From Bryoerythrophyllum caledonicum (taxonomy: Eukaryota; Streptophyta; Bryopsida; Pottiales; Pottiaceae), in assembly GCA_963971425.1 (NCBI GenBank), contig OZ020524.1, positions 19,025,022 to 19,089,021 of the forward strand: 64,000 nucleotides of DNA. The letters are read 5' to 3'. Made by a program: the position numbers and the translations under genes. Numbering within the stretch: position 1 is the stretch's first letter; each line of letters begins with the position of its first letter. Below the pieces are notes generated by a model. It was not told the DNA's origin. It was given only the letters and a program-made list of their open reading frames with translations, and ran no database searches. Positions 10,677 to 22,800 of this stretch are shown here, one piece after another.

Positions 10677-13600
10677 CTAGGAAGAAGAGTTACAATAACT
10701 ATCCGACGATGATAGGAAAATGTCGGACTCCTCTAAAGCCTCAAGATCAAGGAACTCATTGAAAGTAAAACCAGAACCAGAGGAAGTGGAAGTAGACGAA
10801 GGGGACACGACGCTTGCCATCTGGTGTGCAGCTTGGCCCGCATACCAAGGGAGACATAAATCTCGATCCGGTGAAGCTGCCAACGCCATCAAACTGAATG
10901 CAGAATGCACGGTCACATATTAGTCTCAGTGGAGAAACAACAGAAGTATAACTTAAAATTCAGACTTACTTACTCAATCGATTTCTTTTGGAGATCTTGC
11001 GGATTGGGGGATCATCATCAATGGTGAGGTCCACGGAGGTGGGTTGAACAGAACTAGATCGGGGAGGCTTCGACATAAAAAGTGGCTTCAACACCGCCTC
11101 AAAAACAGCCTTATCAGATTCAAAGCCAACGAAATGCCGACCAGCAGAGCGACATGCGCGAAGGGAGTTTCCTAAATGAGTAGAAAATGTTAGAACTATT
11201 GACACAATTTATGATAGAGGAATATACATTAGTGTGAAAGTATACGAGAAGGTGAAGCCATACCTGTAGATGCGAATGCATCAAAGATCACAGCGCCAAG
11301 TTTAGTAAGGGCCTCGAAAAGCATTTGGTAAAATATGATGCCCTTCTCACGTCCAGCCCTCCATGGAACATTTCCCCGCATTGTCTGGGTAGTGAAGTCG
11401 TTGTGATTAAGTAGGACATCGGTCTCTTCCACTCCCCAACCAGTCTTTGACAGCTGCGCATTCACAATGTATGTGAAGGACTCCAAGGGTAACGCGTTCC
11501 TCACGTAGAGAAGGATCCGAAAACGGTGGGTTTGTAAAACAGAAGACAAGGCAAAAGACCAAAATTAGGTGAAACGTCATTATAAATATGAAGCATCACT
11601 TTGAAAAATGATCACTAACCTTCTTTGACGGATCAGTGGGCAACGCCAACGGTAATTCGTTAACACCCCACCACTCGCGAAGTAAGTTGAAGTCGTAGGT
11701 TGCAGCGTATGACCGGACGTCGGTGCGGATCTGCACAGACTCAGGAATAACAACCATAATGCATCCCTGTTCATGAAGAAACGAATCAGCAAATTCAAAG
11801 AGGGCCTCAACAATCGGCTCAGCATAAACATTCCAGGATGGAATGTCTTTTGCATCCCGCGAAATAGATGGAACCCAGAGGCCTTCAGGAATGTCACCGA
11901 GGATGAGATCGAATCCTCGGTGAGGACATGTTGCGCTGCGGGCCAGGTTCGAACTGGAAGGACACACCTGCAGCAGCAAGAGCAAATTCAAATTAGGAGC
12001 GAAGAGGAAGGCAAAAACTGCATTGCGGAAAGTACTCCTATTCCAACTGGATTTCAAGTGTGGACATACTAAGTGGACCAATTTCCCACAGAATTCCAGT
12101 GTACCATAGAAATAAATAAATTCAATGGCAGAAGCATACATATGAAAATGAGACTTGGTAATGGGAACTAGAATTGCGGTATAAGAGTGCCGCAACCGGC
12201 ACTTCGCCAACCAACAAATAGGCAGTAGTCAATGAGAAGCTAATCAAATCGAAGTAATATACTCGGCTCAAGCATTTACCTTCAGCATGAACTCGTTGAG
12301 TCGAAGCATGCAAGGGTGATCTTTTCCTCCATTCATCAAATCTTGGAGAGATGAGAGCTCCACTCTTATACCCATCTTGGATGCTGACACACTCGGTGGA
12401 GAGAAGGCGTCATGGAACGCCTTCCTTTTAACAACCGAAGGCTGATTCTTGGGAGAACCCGGAATATCCAAAGACGCTTCAACTTCTGGAATGCTCTCCT
12501 CAGCAGTTGGAGCAGACTCTTCCGCGGAAACAGCAGTGGGAATAAGTATCTCAACAATAGGGTCAACCGATGAAGACCCCCGAGACTTCTTTGCAGCAGC
12601 TTTGCCCTTACCCTTTGACTTCGTTGCGGTGGCAGTTGCTTGGGCAGGGGTCTCCACGCCAATGAGCTCTGGCTGAATGCTGTCTCGCAGTGCAATATCA
12701 AAATGTGGTGGGCTCTGAATTGGGCAGTCTAGATACCAGCCGCACCGCTCCCAATGCTGAGGACCCCAATCATTTTGTATTCCCTCTGAGATCATTGTCG
12801 ACGGGCTCTTGGGATCCAAGTAGGACGCAAAGAATGGGGGATTGCGTGTGACGGCCCTTGCCGGCATCAAAATGAACTTAAAGTACCGATATAAGGTACG
12901 CCGCAATGCAGATGGAAATCCGCATTGATCTGCAGGTTCATAATTCTTGTGAATGCCCCTGTCCACGTTGAACTCCCGAAAAAACGCAGTATCCCACAGC
13001 TGAATCCGTTGTTCCTCGATATAGTCTGGAATTCGAGTGATTGGCTCTCCAACAGCAGGATTGTAATTGACGTCAACACCAATATCTAGCAATGAGCCTT
13101 CCAACAGCCGCTCCGCTTCGTTAGAGAGCTGCAGAATGAATGAATTGAGTTAGAATGACACTTCAGATTGGAATAAATCGAAGTCTTATTGGAGGAATAG
13201 TCCCTACCTGAGCCCACCAAGTAGGGCGGTGAAGCCATTCAGGAAACTCACTATCGGGAAACTTTGACTTTGGAAACCTGAGTGATTCTCGAAGATTTCC
13301 GTCTCTGTTCCAACGTTGCAGCCATTTGACTTTCATAATAGGGTCCATGGCGGATGTCGCGAGCATACAAAGCTTCTCTTGAGTCATCTCGGAGTCGTCT
13401 TCATGAGCTTCGTAATGCAGCTTCACCTGTGTGAGAAATCCAGGTGTGTGTTTGGGATCGGCAACTGGAAGCTGCTTCCGTAGCTCTGAAAGGGTTGATA
13501 ACTTCATCTTCTGCACTGCTTTTCTAACAAACTCTTGAGCATTTGTGGAGGTCCATTCCTTGGGATCTAGAAATCTCTCTGCAAATTTCCTTTGTGCCAC

Positions 13601-16600
13601 CGCAGCGGCCTCTCCAATCTCTTGCTGTCAAAATAACAACAAATTTGACAAGCACAGTTCATAACTCATGGAAAAACGTAATGCATACGAACAAATCAAT
13701 CAGGATTCAGCATTGAGAGAATTCCGCAATCCGTAACCCCATAGAGCTCTCTACCCTTTAGATCACGTGACATCAATGGGAATTGTAATAGTGAAGCAGT
13801 TGGAAAGCAAAATGTGATGATAAAATAGGAAGGAAAGATTAGGTATGCCGGTACCGGCATATCCTATGAGCTTAACGACGATAAGTGTGAGGAAGAGAAT
13901 GAGATTGAATCAATGAGGGAGAGTAAGTAAGAATGAGTGAGAGTCAAAGACAGGGACAGTAAGGGAGAGTAAGCTATGGTCAGAGTCTGTAATTGGTAGA
14001 ATTAGGGAGAGTCATGAATAGGAAGAGTAATGATGAGGATCAGAAGAATGAGGGCAATGGAGAGGAGGTAAGGAAGTGGTATAGTACTGGAATGAGAGAT
14101 AAGGAAAGGAAGAGAAGATATAGTGAGAAAATGAGTGACGAAGATATAGGGAGCAAATGAGTGACGAATCAGTGTGAGAATTAGTAATCAAAGTGTGAGC
14201 TGGGGGTGTGCCGGCAGTGGCACACCTCATGAGCACCAATCCTTCACAACAGATCGTGGCGCTATGGGGTATGCCGCTGCCGGCAGAACCTCTGCCGGCA
14301 GTTGATGCTCAAGCTCGGTGTCCCTAATAGAGAGAGGGAGAGCAAGGGAGAGGGAGAGTAAGGAGTCAGGACAGTCAGGGAGAGGAGGACCAAGAGAGTT
14401 GGAGAGTAAAAGGTCTGGACAGTCAGGAAGAGGGAGAATTAGGGAGAGAGTCAGTAGGGGATGAGGGAGAGGTAGTGTGTTGGATACTTATGATAGGTAG
14501 AGTAATTAGTCGGGACAGTAGGAAGAGGGAGAGTAAATGAACGGGACAAGAAAGGGTTGGGTCGGGATAGAATAGGGGTTGGGTCAGGATAGAATAGAGA
14601 TGGGTCAAAGAGGGTCGGCACAGTATGGACAGTAGGGAAAAATAGAAGGAAGACAGGTGGATGCACAGGGGGTATGCCGGCAGCGGCACACTCCCACAGC
14701 GCCATGCATGGCGGATAATGAATAGTGTTGTGGGGGTGTGCCGCTGCCGGCATACCCCTACCTCACTCGCCAAAGCCAGCGAAGAATGGCTGAAGAGAAC
14801 GTCCATTAATCTGATTAGAGACTCAGGACAAAACACACGGGGTGTGCCGGCAGAGGCACACCCCCACAGCGCCGTCCATAGATGTAAAAGCCTGTCGCTG
14901 TGGAGGTGTGCCGCTGCCGGCATACCACCTTCGAAACCACGAAAGCGATCGAAAATATCACATCAGTTTACGTGCGTTAACTAATGAGAGTGATCAAGGG
15001 GTGTGCCGGCAGCGACACACCTTAAAAGCTCCATTCTAAGATAAAGCTGAATGGCACCATGGTGTGCCGCTGCCGGCACATCCTAAATCACTCTCCGAAG
15101 TCAATGAACAGAGAAAGATTCGATGTTTAGGTATGAATTCAAGGGGTGTGCGAGCAGCGGCACACCCCAACAGCTCCGTGCTTTGCGGATTAAGCAAAGC
15201 GCTGTTTGAGTGTGCCGCTGCCGGCACACCCCTAGCTTACTCGCCGGAGCCTGAGACAGATGGCTGAAGGGAACGTCTCTAAATATGAATAGGGATAGGA
15301 CTGTACTCAGGGGGTATGCCGGCAGCGGCACACCCCCACTGCGCCATGCTTTGATGTTAATGCATTTCGCTGTGGAGGTGTGCCGCTGCCGGCATACCAC
15401 CTTCGAAACCACGAAAGCGGTCGACATTATCACATCAGCTTACGAGCATTGGCCAAGTCGAGTGAGCAGGGGGTGTGCCGGCGGCGGCACACCCCTAGAT
15501 CACTCACCAAAGTCAATGCAAGGAGACAGATTCGATGTTCAGTTATGAACTCAAGGGGTGTGCCGGCAGCGGCACACCCCAACAGCTCCATGCTTAGCTG
15601 ATTAAGCAAAGCGCTGTTGGGGTGTGCCGCTGCCGGTACACCCCTAGCTCACTCGCCTGAGCCTGAGACAGATGGCTGAAGAGAACGTCCTTAAATATGA
15701 TTAGGAATTCAGGACTGTACTCAGGGGGTATGCCGGCAGCGGCACACCCCCACTGCGCCGTGCTTTGATGTAAAAGCATTGCACTGTGGAGATGTGCCGA
15801 TGCCTGCATACCACCTTCGAAACCACGAAAGCGGTAGACATTAGCACAACAGCTTACGAGCGTTGGCCAAGTCGAGTGAGCAGGGGGTGTGCCGGCGGCG
15901 GCACACCCTTAGATCACTCACCAAAGTCAATGCAAGGAGACAGATTCAATGTTCAGGTATAAACTCATGGGGTGTGCCGGCAGCGGCACACCCCGACAGC
16001 GCCGTGCTAATCTGCTAAAGCATAGCGCTGTGTGGGTGTGCCGCTGCCGGCACACCCCTTGCTCACACTTACGCCAACAATTCGAAATGAGGATGATTCA
16101 CACAGTCCACGTGCATCATTAAGAATGCAAATTGATGTACGAGCATGAAGACGCGAAATCCAGTAGTAGCATGAATTGTATTGCAGCCATGGAGGTGTGC
16201 CGCTGCCAGCACACCCCCAGTGCATGTACTTCAGAGAATTTTGTCAATACCACAGAAATTTCATCTTAACAAAGCCATACAACAGTACTCATCATAATAC
16301 AATAGATCGTTCTAAATTGTGCCCTTCCAAGGTAATATGACAGTAGGCCACAGGACTATAATCAACCTAGTATGATTCTCCATGAATTACAATTACATAA
16401 GTTGAAGAAATTTCAGAACCAGTAAACGAAGTCTCACCTGATATAGAACAGAGTTCAAGGTCTTCAAGGTCAAGGTGTACCACGTCCGCTTTACGGAGTT
16501 TTGCTTCGCTTCAGCTGCATTGATTTCCGCTTTTGAAACTAGCTTCTCGAAATAGTTGAGAGGTTGCCCCGCCATACCTTGAATTCGGTACAGCTTATGC

Positions 16601-19287
16601 ACCAGATTTGTCGTAACAAATGACTTTTGATTTCGCCTGAATAGAGATATGAATAATCCATTAGAACAGTCTACAGTTAAGAGTCCATTGATGGGCATGA
16701 ATATCAAGTATTCTTACCAGTTTACTTGATGTAGTGCCGTGAGGAGGACTGGAACATATCCATTCACGTTCAGGAGTATAGACTCGACAGAATAATGCCA
16801 ACTGGGGTCTTCACCATGGTCTCGGTTTATTATAGGCAGCCATGCCTGCAGGCGGTGATTTCCATCCCAGACATGGAACATCATTCCTGAGAAGACTCTC
16901 AAGTCCGGATCGGCATTCAGCTTCAACTCGAAAGCTTCGTTAGCAGCAATCCATGTGCGACTCCAACCCTTGAGGACGTCGTCAGAAACAGCTACAGTCT
17001 TACCCACGTGATTCTCGGCTGCAACATAGAACACACCAGAGCCCTCCATGTAACCGTTCCTCAGAAAGTGTGACCCCAGCCCCATGACATCGTTCTTCAA
17101 GTGTGGTCGAACGATTGGCAGTCCAATCATTCGGCATAGTGGGATGTTCAGCTTCGACTTCTCCTTTGGCTGAAATCGAAGTCCATCCAGAAGTGCAGTC
17201 GTGTTTACGGTCTCCTTCAAAACAAGATCGTCCATCTGCTTCTCCAAATCCGCAGCAGATAAAGGCTCTGTTGAAGTCCGAACAGGTTTCGCCACTTCTA
17301 CAACGTCCTCACTTTCCGCCCCATCATCATTCAATTGTTCACCAAGTGCAATCGCTGCCAAGATTGAAATTTTGGTGTTAACATCACATGTCAACGAAAA
17401 CTTGAATTGAATTTAATAGTCTACCTGATGGCTGCAATTCAGAGTTCTGAGTCTCCATTTCAGTGTCAGCCTCGTCTCCCCGAACTGAAACCTCAGACAT
17501 GCTCTCCAATTCTACAATGCAAATTGAATCATGTTAGTAGGAATGTTAAAATAACTCAGACTAAAATGAATGTGAACCCAAATCCTGGTAAACAAAAAAA
17601 ATGATAAAGAGCATAACGACAACCTCTATCTGAATTAATATACTTCAAGGTTCTGTAGAATGACTGCAAGATCTTGCGTTCAATATGCACAACTTCACCA
17701 GAGACATATCTAGTATGTTTATGACAAACAAAACTATGACCTACATGACGGACAGGCTCTTCCAAAAATTTTAGAGAAAAAATTAAAATGGCGCTCCGCA
17801 AACTTCTCACTTCACAAAAACATCCCAAGTTCTGAGTATTGCAGGACCTTGCGCCAGTGCTTCACGAAATTTCAGTGGTTTTCAAGAATAGTCTCATCAG
17901 TTTGCTGATTGGAACTAACTGACTAAAGAGCGAAATAATCTGTCTGAATCGAGCCGACGCTGATGACGAGGTTGTCCATTCTTCCGAGCTGTCCATGAAG
18001 TCTGTCGACCTAGATAGACGCTTCGCAGACAGTTCAGAGAAGCGACGATCTACCATATCAAGAGCAACATCCGTGAATCAACAATCGTAAAGCTGAACAC
18101 CAGAGGAGAAGGGTGTGCCGCCGGCGGCACACCCTCCTAAAATTTCCTGTCGACATTGACAGGCTCTCTCGGACAGAGGTGCCAATACAAGTAGACTCCT
18201 CCACGCTTCACATTCCGAAAACCCTAAACCCCTAAAACAGAAACAACTCTAAATGACCATTACCCTCAACCAAAAGAACGCGAGACGAAATCACAACGCG
18301 GTATACCACAAAAACTACGGCACATGAAAAACCCACAATCAGAGAGGAACCTAGAATACCAAAACACAAATTCATTAGCAAACTAACAAATACCTGTAGA
18401 GCGACGTGCCGAGCTCGCTTCGGCCCCGTCCATCTTGGACTGTCCATCGCACGCAAGCTCCTCGTCGACTCCCGCAAGCTCTTCCCCTTCTCCAGCAGGT
18501 CGATCACGATCGCTCTGACTTTCCACACAATTACCCTCACGATCTTCACGGCCTCCTGAAAGCAAAATACGAAAAATCAAGTTCAGATTCCGCGGGTCGG
18601 CACCAAGATCGATGTCCTTCGCATTTTAGAAGTTAGGTCAGACAGATACCTATACCCTCACGCAAATAGGCTAGTATACACCCTCAAATGCCGCCTTGAA
18701 CCCTAAGACGTCCGCTTAATGAATTGACAGAGTATCAACGTTGAAGCGACGTCACTTCCTAAAATCTCAACTCAACATGTCACAGTTGCAGTCTCTTCAC
18801 AATCAAGTTTTTCCCAGTTATCACCTTTTAACATGATATCAATTCAGATACTAATCAAATCACATGTCAAACACGAAAGTACACATGCCTAAAAAGATTG
18901 CGGCCAATCCTCACCAATACCTGAGTTTGTTGTCAATTCCCTCCCCTCACTCATTTCACCATCATTGGTTTTCTCCATGACATTACCACATCCATCATTC
19001 CATTCAGGAATTCCAGTTAGCTGAGAACTATTCTGCCTAACATCTCTATTCTGAACTCCATCAAACTCTAATCTCTTGGAAGTTTCAGGATAGGATTCAT
19101 TGGACTTCCCAATAGCCATGCCTCTCATTTCTCTACTTCTCATCAATGTTCTGCAATCACTAAAATAGAGCTTCTGCTTTCGTCTTTTCATAACACAAGA
19201 ATCACATCGGCAAAGTTCAACCTCTCTAGGGCAAAAGTAAAGGATACATATATTGTGCATGTCTGGAAAAGAAGTAAGCTGCGTCAT
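10677..19287 (-). CDS. ParB-like plus N6/N4 DNA methyltransferase protein, 11 exons
   Basis: Exons on the minus strand are 19287-18921, 18555-18394, 17511-17425, 17354-16718, 16636-16438, 13624-13208, 13128-12280, 11967-11620, about 11549-11264, 11171-10974 and 10876-10677. Nine of ten junctions have GT...AG and keep phase; the exon 9 acceptor is missing (see findings). The product is about 1250 residues. The N terminus has a CRCDSC cluster and basic KRRKQK. Exon 4 has HVWDGNHRLQAW, a ParB/sulfiredoxin-fold signature. Exon 7 has a Lys-rich linker. Exon 8 has FDLILGDIPEGLW in the place of methyltransferase motif IV (DPPY). Exon 9 ends FDAFASTG, the AdoMet-binding DPFAGSG position. Exon 10 gives SLRACRSAGRHFVGFESD, matching the 'gRxxigxE' strand that follows. 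This order (IV before I) is the beta-type arrangement of the N6_N4_Mtase family. The catalytic motifs are non-canonical, so methylation activity is uncertain. It lies wholly inside the transposon and is divergent to the transposase. Confidence 0.7.
13841..16218. repeat. Array of GC-rich palindromes inside intron 5
   Basis: At least 22 copies of a 22-30 base palindrome, with arms GGTGTGCC and GGCACACC around a short GC core (usually GGCAGC or GCTGCC). They start near 13841, 14203, 14266, 14668, 14733, 14839, 14904, 15000, 15060, 15143, 15207, 15309, 15376, 15468, 15553, 15618, 15724, 15789, 15884, 15968, 16034 and 16195. From 14668 on most come as mirror pairs about 90 bp long, whose inner flanks (cacagcgc and gcgctgtg) also pair, giving nested hairpins. 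Pairs are embedded in a higher-order repeat of about 410-470 bp: 'cgaaaccacgaaagcg' recurs near 14931, 15403 and 15817. The array fills most of the 2.8-kb intron between exons 5 and 6 of the methyltransferase gene. Confidence 0.9.
18108..18136. repeat. Single palindrome in intron 2
   Basis: One more member of the family, with arms AGGGTGTGCCGCC and GGCGGCACACCCT, lies in the intron between exons 2 and 3 of the methyltransferase gene. Confidence 0.85.
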
Positions 19288-19843
19288 TTTAGGGTGACCC
19301 TTAAAACCCTCAAGTTCCCGTCATTAGCAAATCAAGGATCATGTACTTGATATTTTTATTGCTGTTCATTAATTTGTGCCCAACTGATTGAGCCGGCTAC
19401 TTCGAGCATTAATGCATCGAACCACCAAAGCATTATTGAATAATATTCAAATGGCCATAATGTGGCGAAACCGCCAGATTCACACTATCCTTTGAAGAAT
19501 CCATTGTCATAAATCCATGGTACCACACCTATCTTAATTTAATGTGTTATTGTCGATTGTTTTCCTAACCCCTGATTTGGATTGCTCTCAATTAGATTTC
19601 AAAGCTTCCAATTGATTCTTGTTTTCATAATGCAATCCATTTGTCTTAATTTTCCATTTACACCTGTTCAATTCTTACGGCTGTAGAGATTTATTGGCAC
19701 ATTTCCTAACAATCTGAACTCCTGCAATTGCTCTAAACACTCCAGGATATCAATGTGCCACCTATTCACCTTCCTGCCAGTTCATGAGGCACCCCTTCAT
19801 CTGTCGTAGTTCTTTTCTTTCGTAGCTTTGTTCACGGATTAGA
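19288..19843. promoter_or_regulatory. Divergent upstream region of the two transposon genes
   Basis: 556 bp between the methyltransferase ATG (19287, minus) and the first transposase ATG (19844, plus). It should contain both promoters. It is AT-rich in the middle (19340-19720), and no TATA box can be assigned with confidence. Confidence 0.45.
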
Positions 19844-22800
19844 ATGGCATCCTTGGCGGATCATGTGGCGGGATCCGTCGTCATCCGTGGAGAGAGTGGA
19901 GGCGTCCCGATCCATTTCTCCACTGATACTGAGGGAATGGCCATTAGTTCCCTTCAATTAAGTTAGCATTTTCATATCCATGAGGGGTCCGTGCATGTTG
20001 AAAAAGAGGAATTTGATGAGTACACAGGGGAGCTCACACACACTGTGGCTCAGCATTCGTGTATTCGAAACAATGCAGTAGTCTGGTCATTGCAGTGTGG
20101 GAAATTCAGAGTGTATGGAGCTAGGGATAGTCCAGACGATTCGCCTTCAGATTCCTTAACACCCAACTTGTCTACCGCAGCATCACATGTGACTCCTTTG
20201 CTGCAGAAAGTGAAATTAGAACCGATAGAGAACTGCATACACATTCTCAGCGATGAGTCTGACAGCGGTAGTCTAGGATTTAGTCCCTCTGAATCCGATA
20301 AGAAACCGTCACTTCCCGCCATGCCTCCGCCCGTAGTTGCGTCTTCCACTCTGCCTCCGAGATCAAAACCCACAGTGATGCCTAATCATCTTCCATTCTC
20401 TAGTACAATCGACTGTTTACGTAAACTTCAGTCTCGATCCAGATCAAAATCTGTTTTAACTAAGTTAGATATTAATTCCATTAGAGTTGAGAAGGTGGAA
20501 TTCCTTCCAGCATCGTTTAATGGAGATGTCCTTTTTGAGCTTCCACCCATTGGGAAAGGAACTTCCCCATCATAGGCTGGATTGCTCTTGGGTATGGATA
20601 AGAAACATGACGGTCATAGTTGGACAAGAACCATGACCACTCACATTGCGAATGACTCCAACCTTACCTTCAGGACATCTTCATGTTTGGGACATTTGCA
20701 ATGTCTCAATCCTCATTGCGAATACTTGGAGCGTAAGCATAGAGTGTCAAACGTGAATGAGACGGAATGGGAGGGCACCTCGTCATCTGTTTTTGGTGTC
20801 GGTGATGGTTACTGCTGGTTCTACAGTTGTCTGCAGACTTTGCCGAGTTCAGCCTACCTGCTTAAGAACTTGCCCAGCCAAAATTTACTATGTGCTCGGA
20901 AAGGACACCATGTCCCGTTTATGTGTCCATATTGGAACACATGAGCATCCTGTCAAATTAGGCAACTGTCGAGATTCCTCCTCGAAGCTGAAGACCTTCA
21001 TTTCTGAGCAAGTAGAGCGTACTCCAACTGCCACAAACTCTGCCATTATTTTGGAAGCAAGTAAGGAGTTTATGGGTGAGCTTCTGCTGTGTCCAGAGGG
21101 AGTTTCAAAGAAGCCACTTGTCTTAGAAGAACTAGTTCCAGTCTTAGAGAAATTCAAGCAAATGGCATCTCCCAGTATCCGAAACGAGGTTACCACTTTT
21201 AGATATTTAAGACGCTTTGGTGTAATGGATAGCATCACTAAACTTCGGGGATCAAGCAACTGGGCGTTTGTACAAGAGAATAGATTTCCTGGTCAAGGCG
21301 CTGATTCGGACAAGGTGTTTGTGTTTAAGATGGCAGAAGTTGGTCCTGGCAGCGGAGTAGATCTTATGAAGCGAATGCAACCTGGAGGAGACCTTGAAGA
21401 TTCATGGATCATGTTTGACCATGTCAAACGAGTGAAGGGATGGACCACGATGGGCTGTCACGTGTACGATTCAACCTACTGCCGTGTCATGACGATTGTC
21501 GTCTGTGACATGCAATCCGAGGACGTCAAAGCTCAGCTAGTTTTTTGGAAGAACTTGAATGCAGTTGCTGCACGACACGGTGTTTCGACAGTTTCATTCA
21601 AGGGATTCATGGCTGATAGCGCACAGGCCAACTGGAATGCAGTCCGGATTCTCTATGGGAGCGGTGATGCGTCAGTACCTATGGACAATCGTGAGAGAAC
21701 GTGCCTATTTCACTGGACTCAATCCCTTGAAAAGCACACGAAGGCTGACATTAGAGCCGACCTTCAAGAGCAACATCGACAGCTTTGCAAACTGTACAAG
21801 GATGCAAAGACAATGGAGGAAGCCGAAGCAAAGTACTTGGCGATCAAAGCGTGGTGGTTATCGTCTGGCGCAACATCTGATGGTGGTGCCGTACGTCTTG
21901 ATTTATGGCTTGCCTTCTGGCATTTTCGATATCGACAATGGGGTGGGTTTATGGTGTCGGTATGTTCCTTCTTCGTTCATGCCACATACCTTTATAAAAA
22001 ATTTGTTTTTGTTTTTTGTAAAATATCCTGTTATTGTCACATTTCGATACCAATGTAATGGCACACCTTTCATGAGAAGATGTGCCGGCAGCGGCACACC
22101 CTTCCTGGGTAGACCTCAACATTGAGTCTTGTTCGCCTTGATAAGGGTGTGCAGTTATCGGCATACCTACATTTTGTGATTCTTACAGCTTTGATAGGCT
22201 TCATGCAGATCGATCTTCCTGATAGGCTAGCAAATCTAACCGATTTAACCACTTTATGTCAGTACACGACTGGTGTGCCGTCAACGGCACACCAGATGGG
22301 CATGTCCTCTGCTTCAGTTTGGTGTCCTTTACAACTGATGCTCCTTCTGTCTCTTCTCTTTTCGAATATTTTCTCTTAGCAGAGCAGTTTCAATTGACTT
22401 CCAATTTCTCCCAAACCTTCAGTCACCCGTTTTCAAGTTATTTAAAGCAGCAAGCCTGTGTCATTGATCTAGGACCAAGGGTGTGCCGCTGCCGGCATAC
22501 CTTCCTCTGGTTCGACCTTTCTACTTCGTAATGGCCTTACTGATGATTCCTTTTCTTTAGAGCAGACCTTGAATTTAAATTGTACTTTCTACTACTTTGT
22601 CTAGCTTTTCCGTCGTGCTCTAGTAGATTGGTCGAAATCCCCATTTCATGCTTCATCTTTTACAGGTTCATTAATCAATATATTTTGATTGTGGTCTGCA
22701 GGAACTTTCAGATTCTGAATTAGCTGAAATGCCATCTTGCAATTTAGCGGAGACCGTCCACAATAAGTGGTTGCAGCAGTCCGGAAAGCGTGGTAATGAT

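Noticed and set aside
14423..15809. Open frames of 60-170 codons rich in CRQRHTP/AAAHP peptides
   Set aside because: They arise from reading the GC-rich palindromes in various frames. They occur on both strands, and the region is an intron of the minus-strand gene.
14668..16218. CRISPR-like array of palindromic repeats with spacers
   Set aside because: The repeats are imperfect palindromes in alternating mirror orientation, with spacers that are themselves repeated in a 410-470 bp unit, inside a eukaryotic intron and without cas genes. It is a satellite-like array, not CRISPR.
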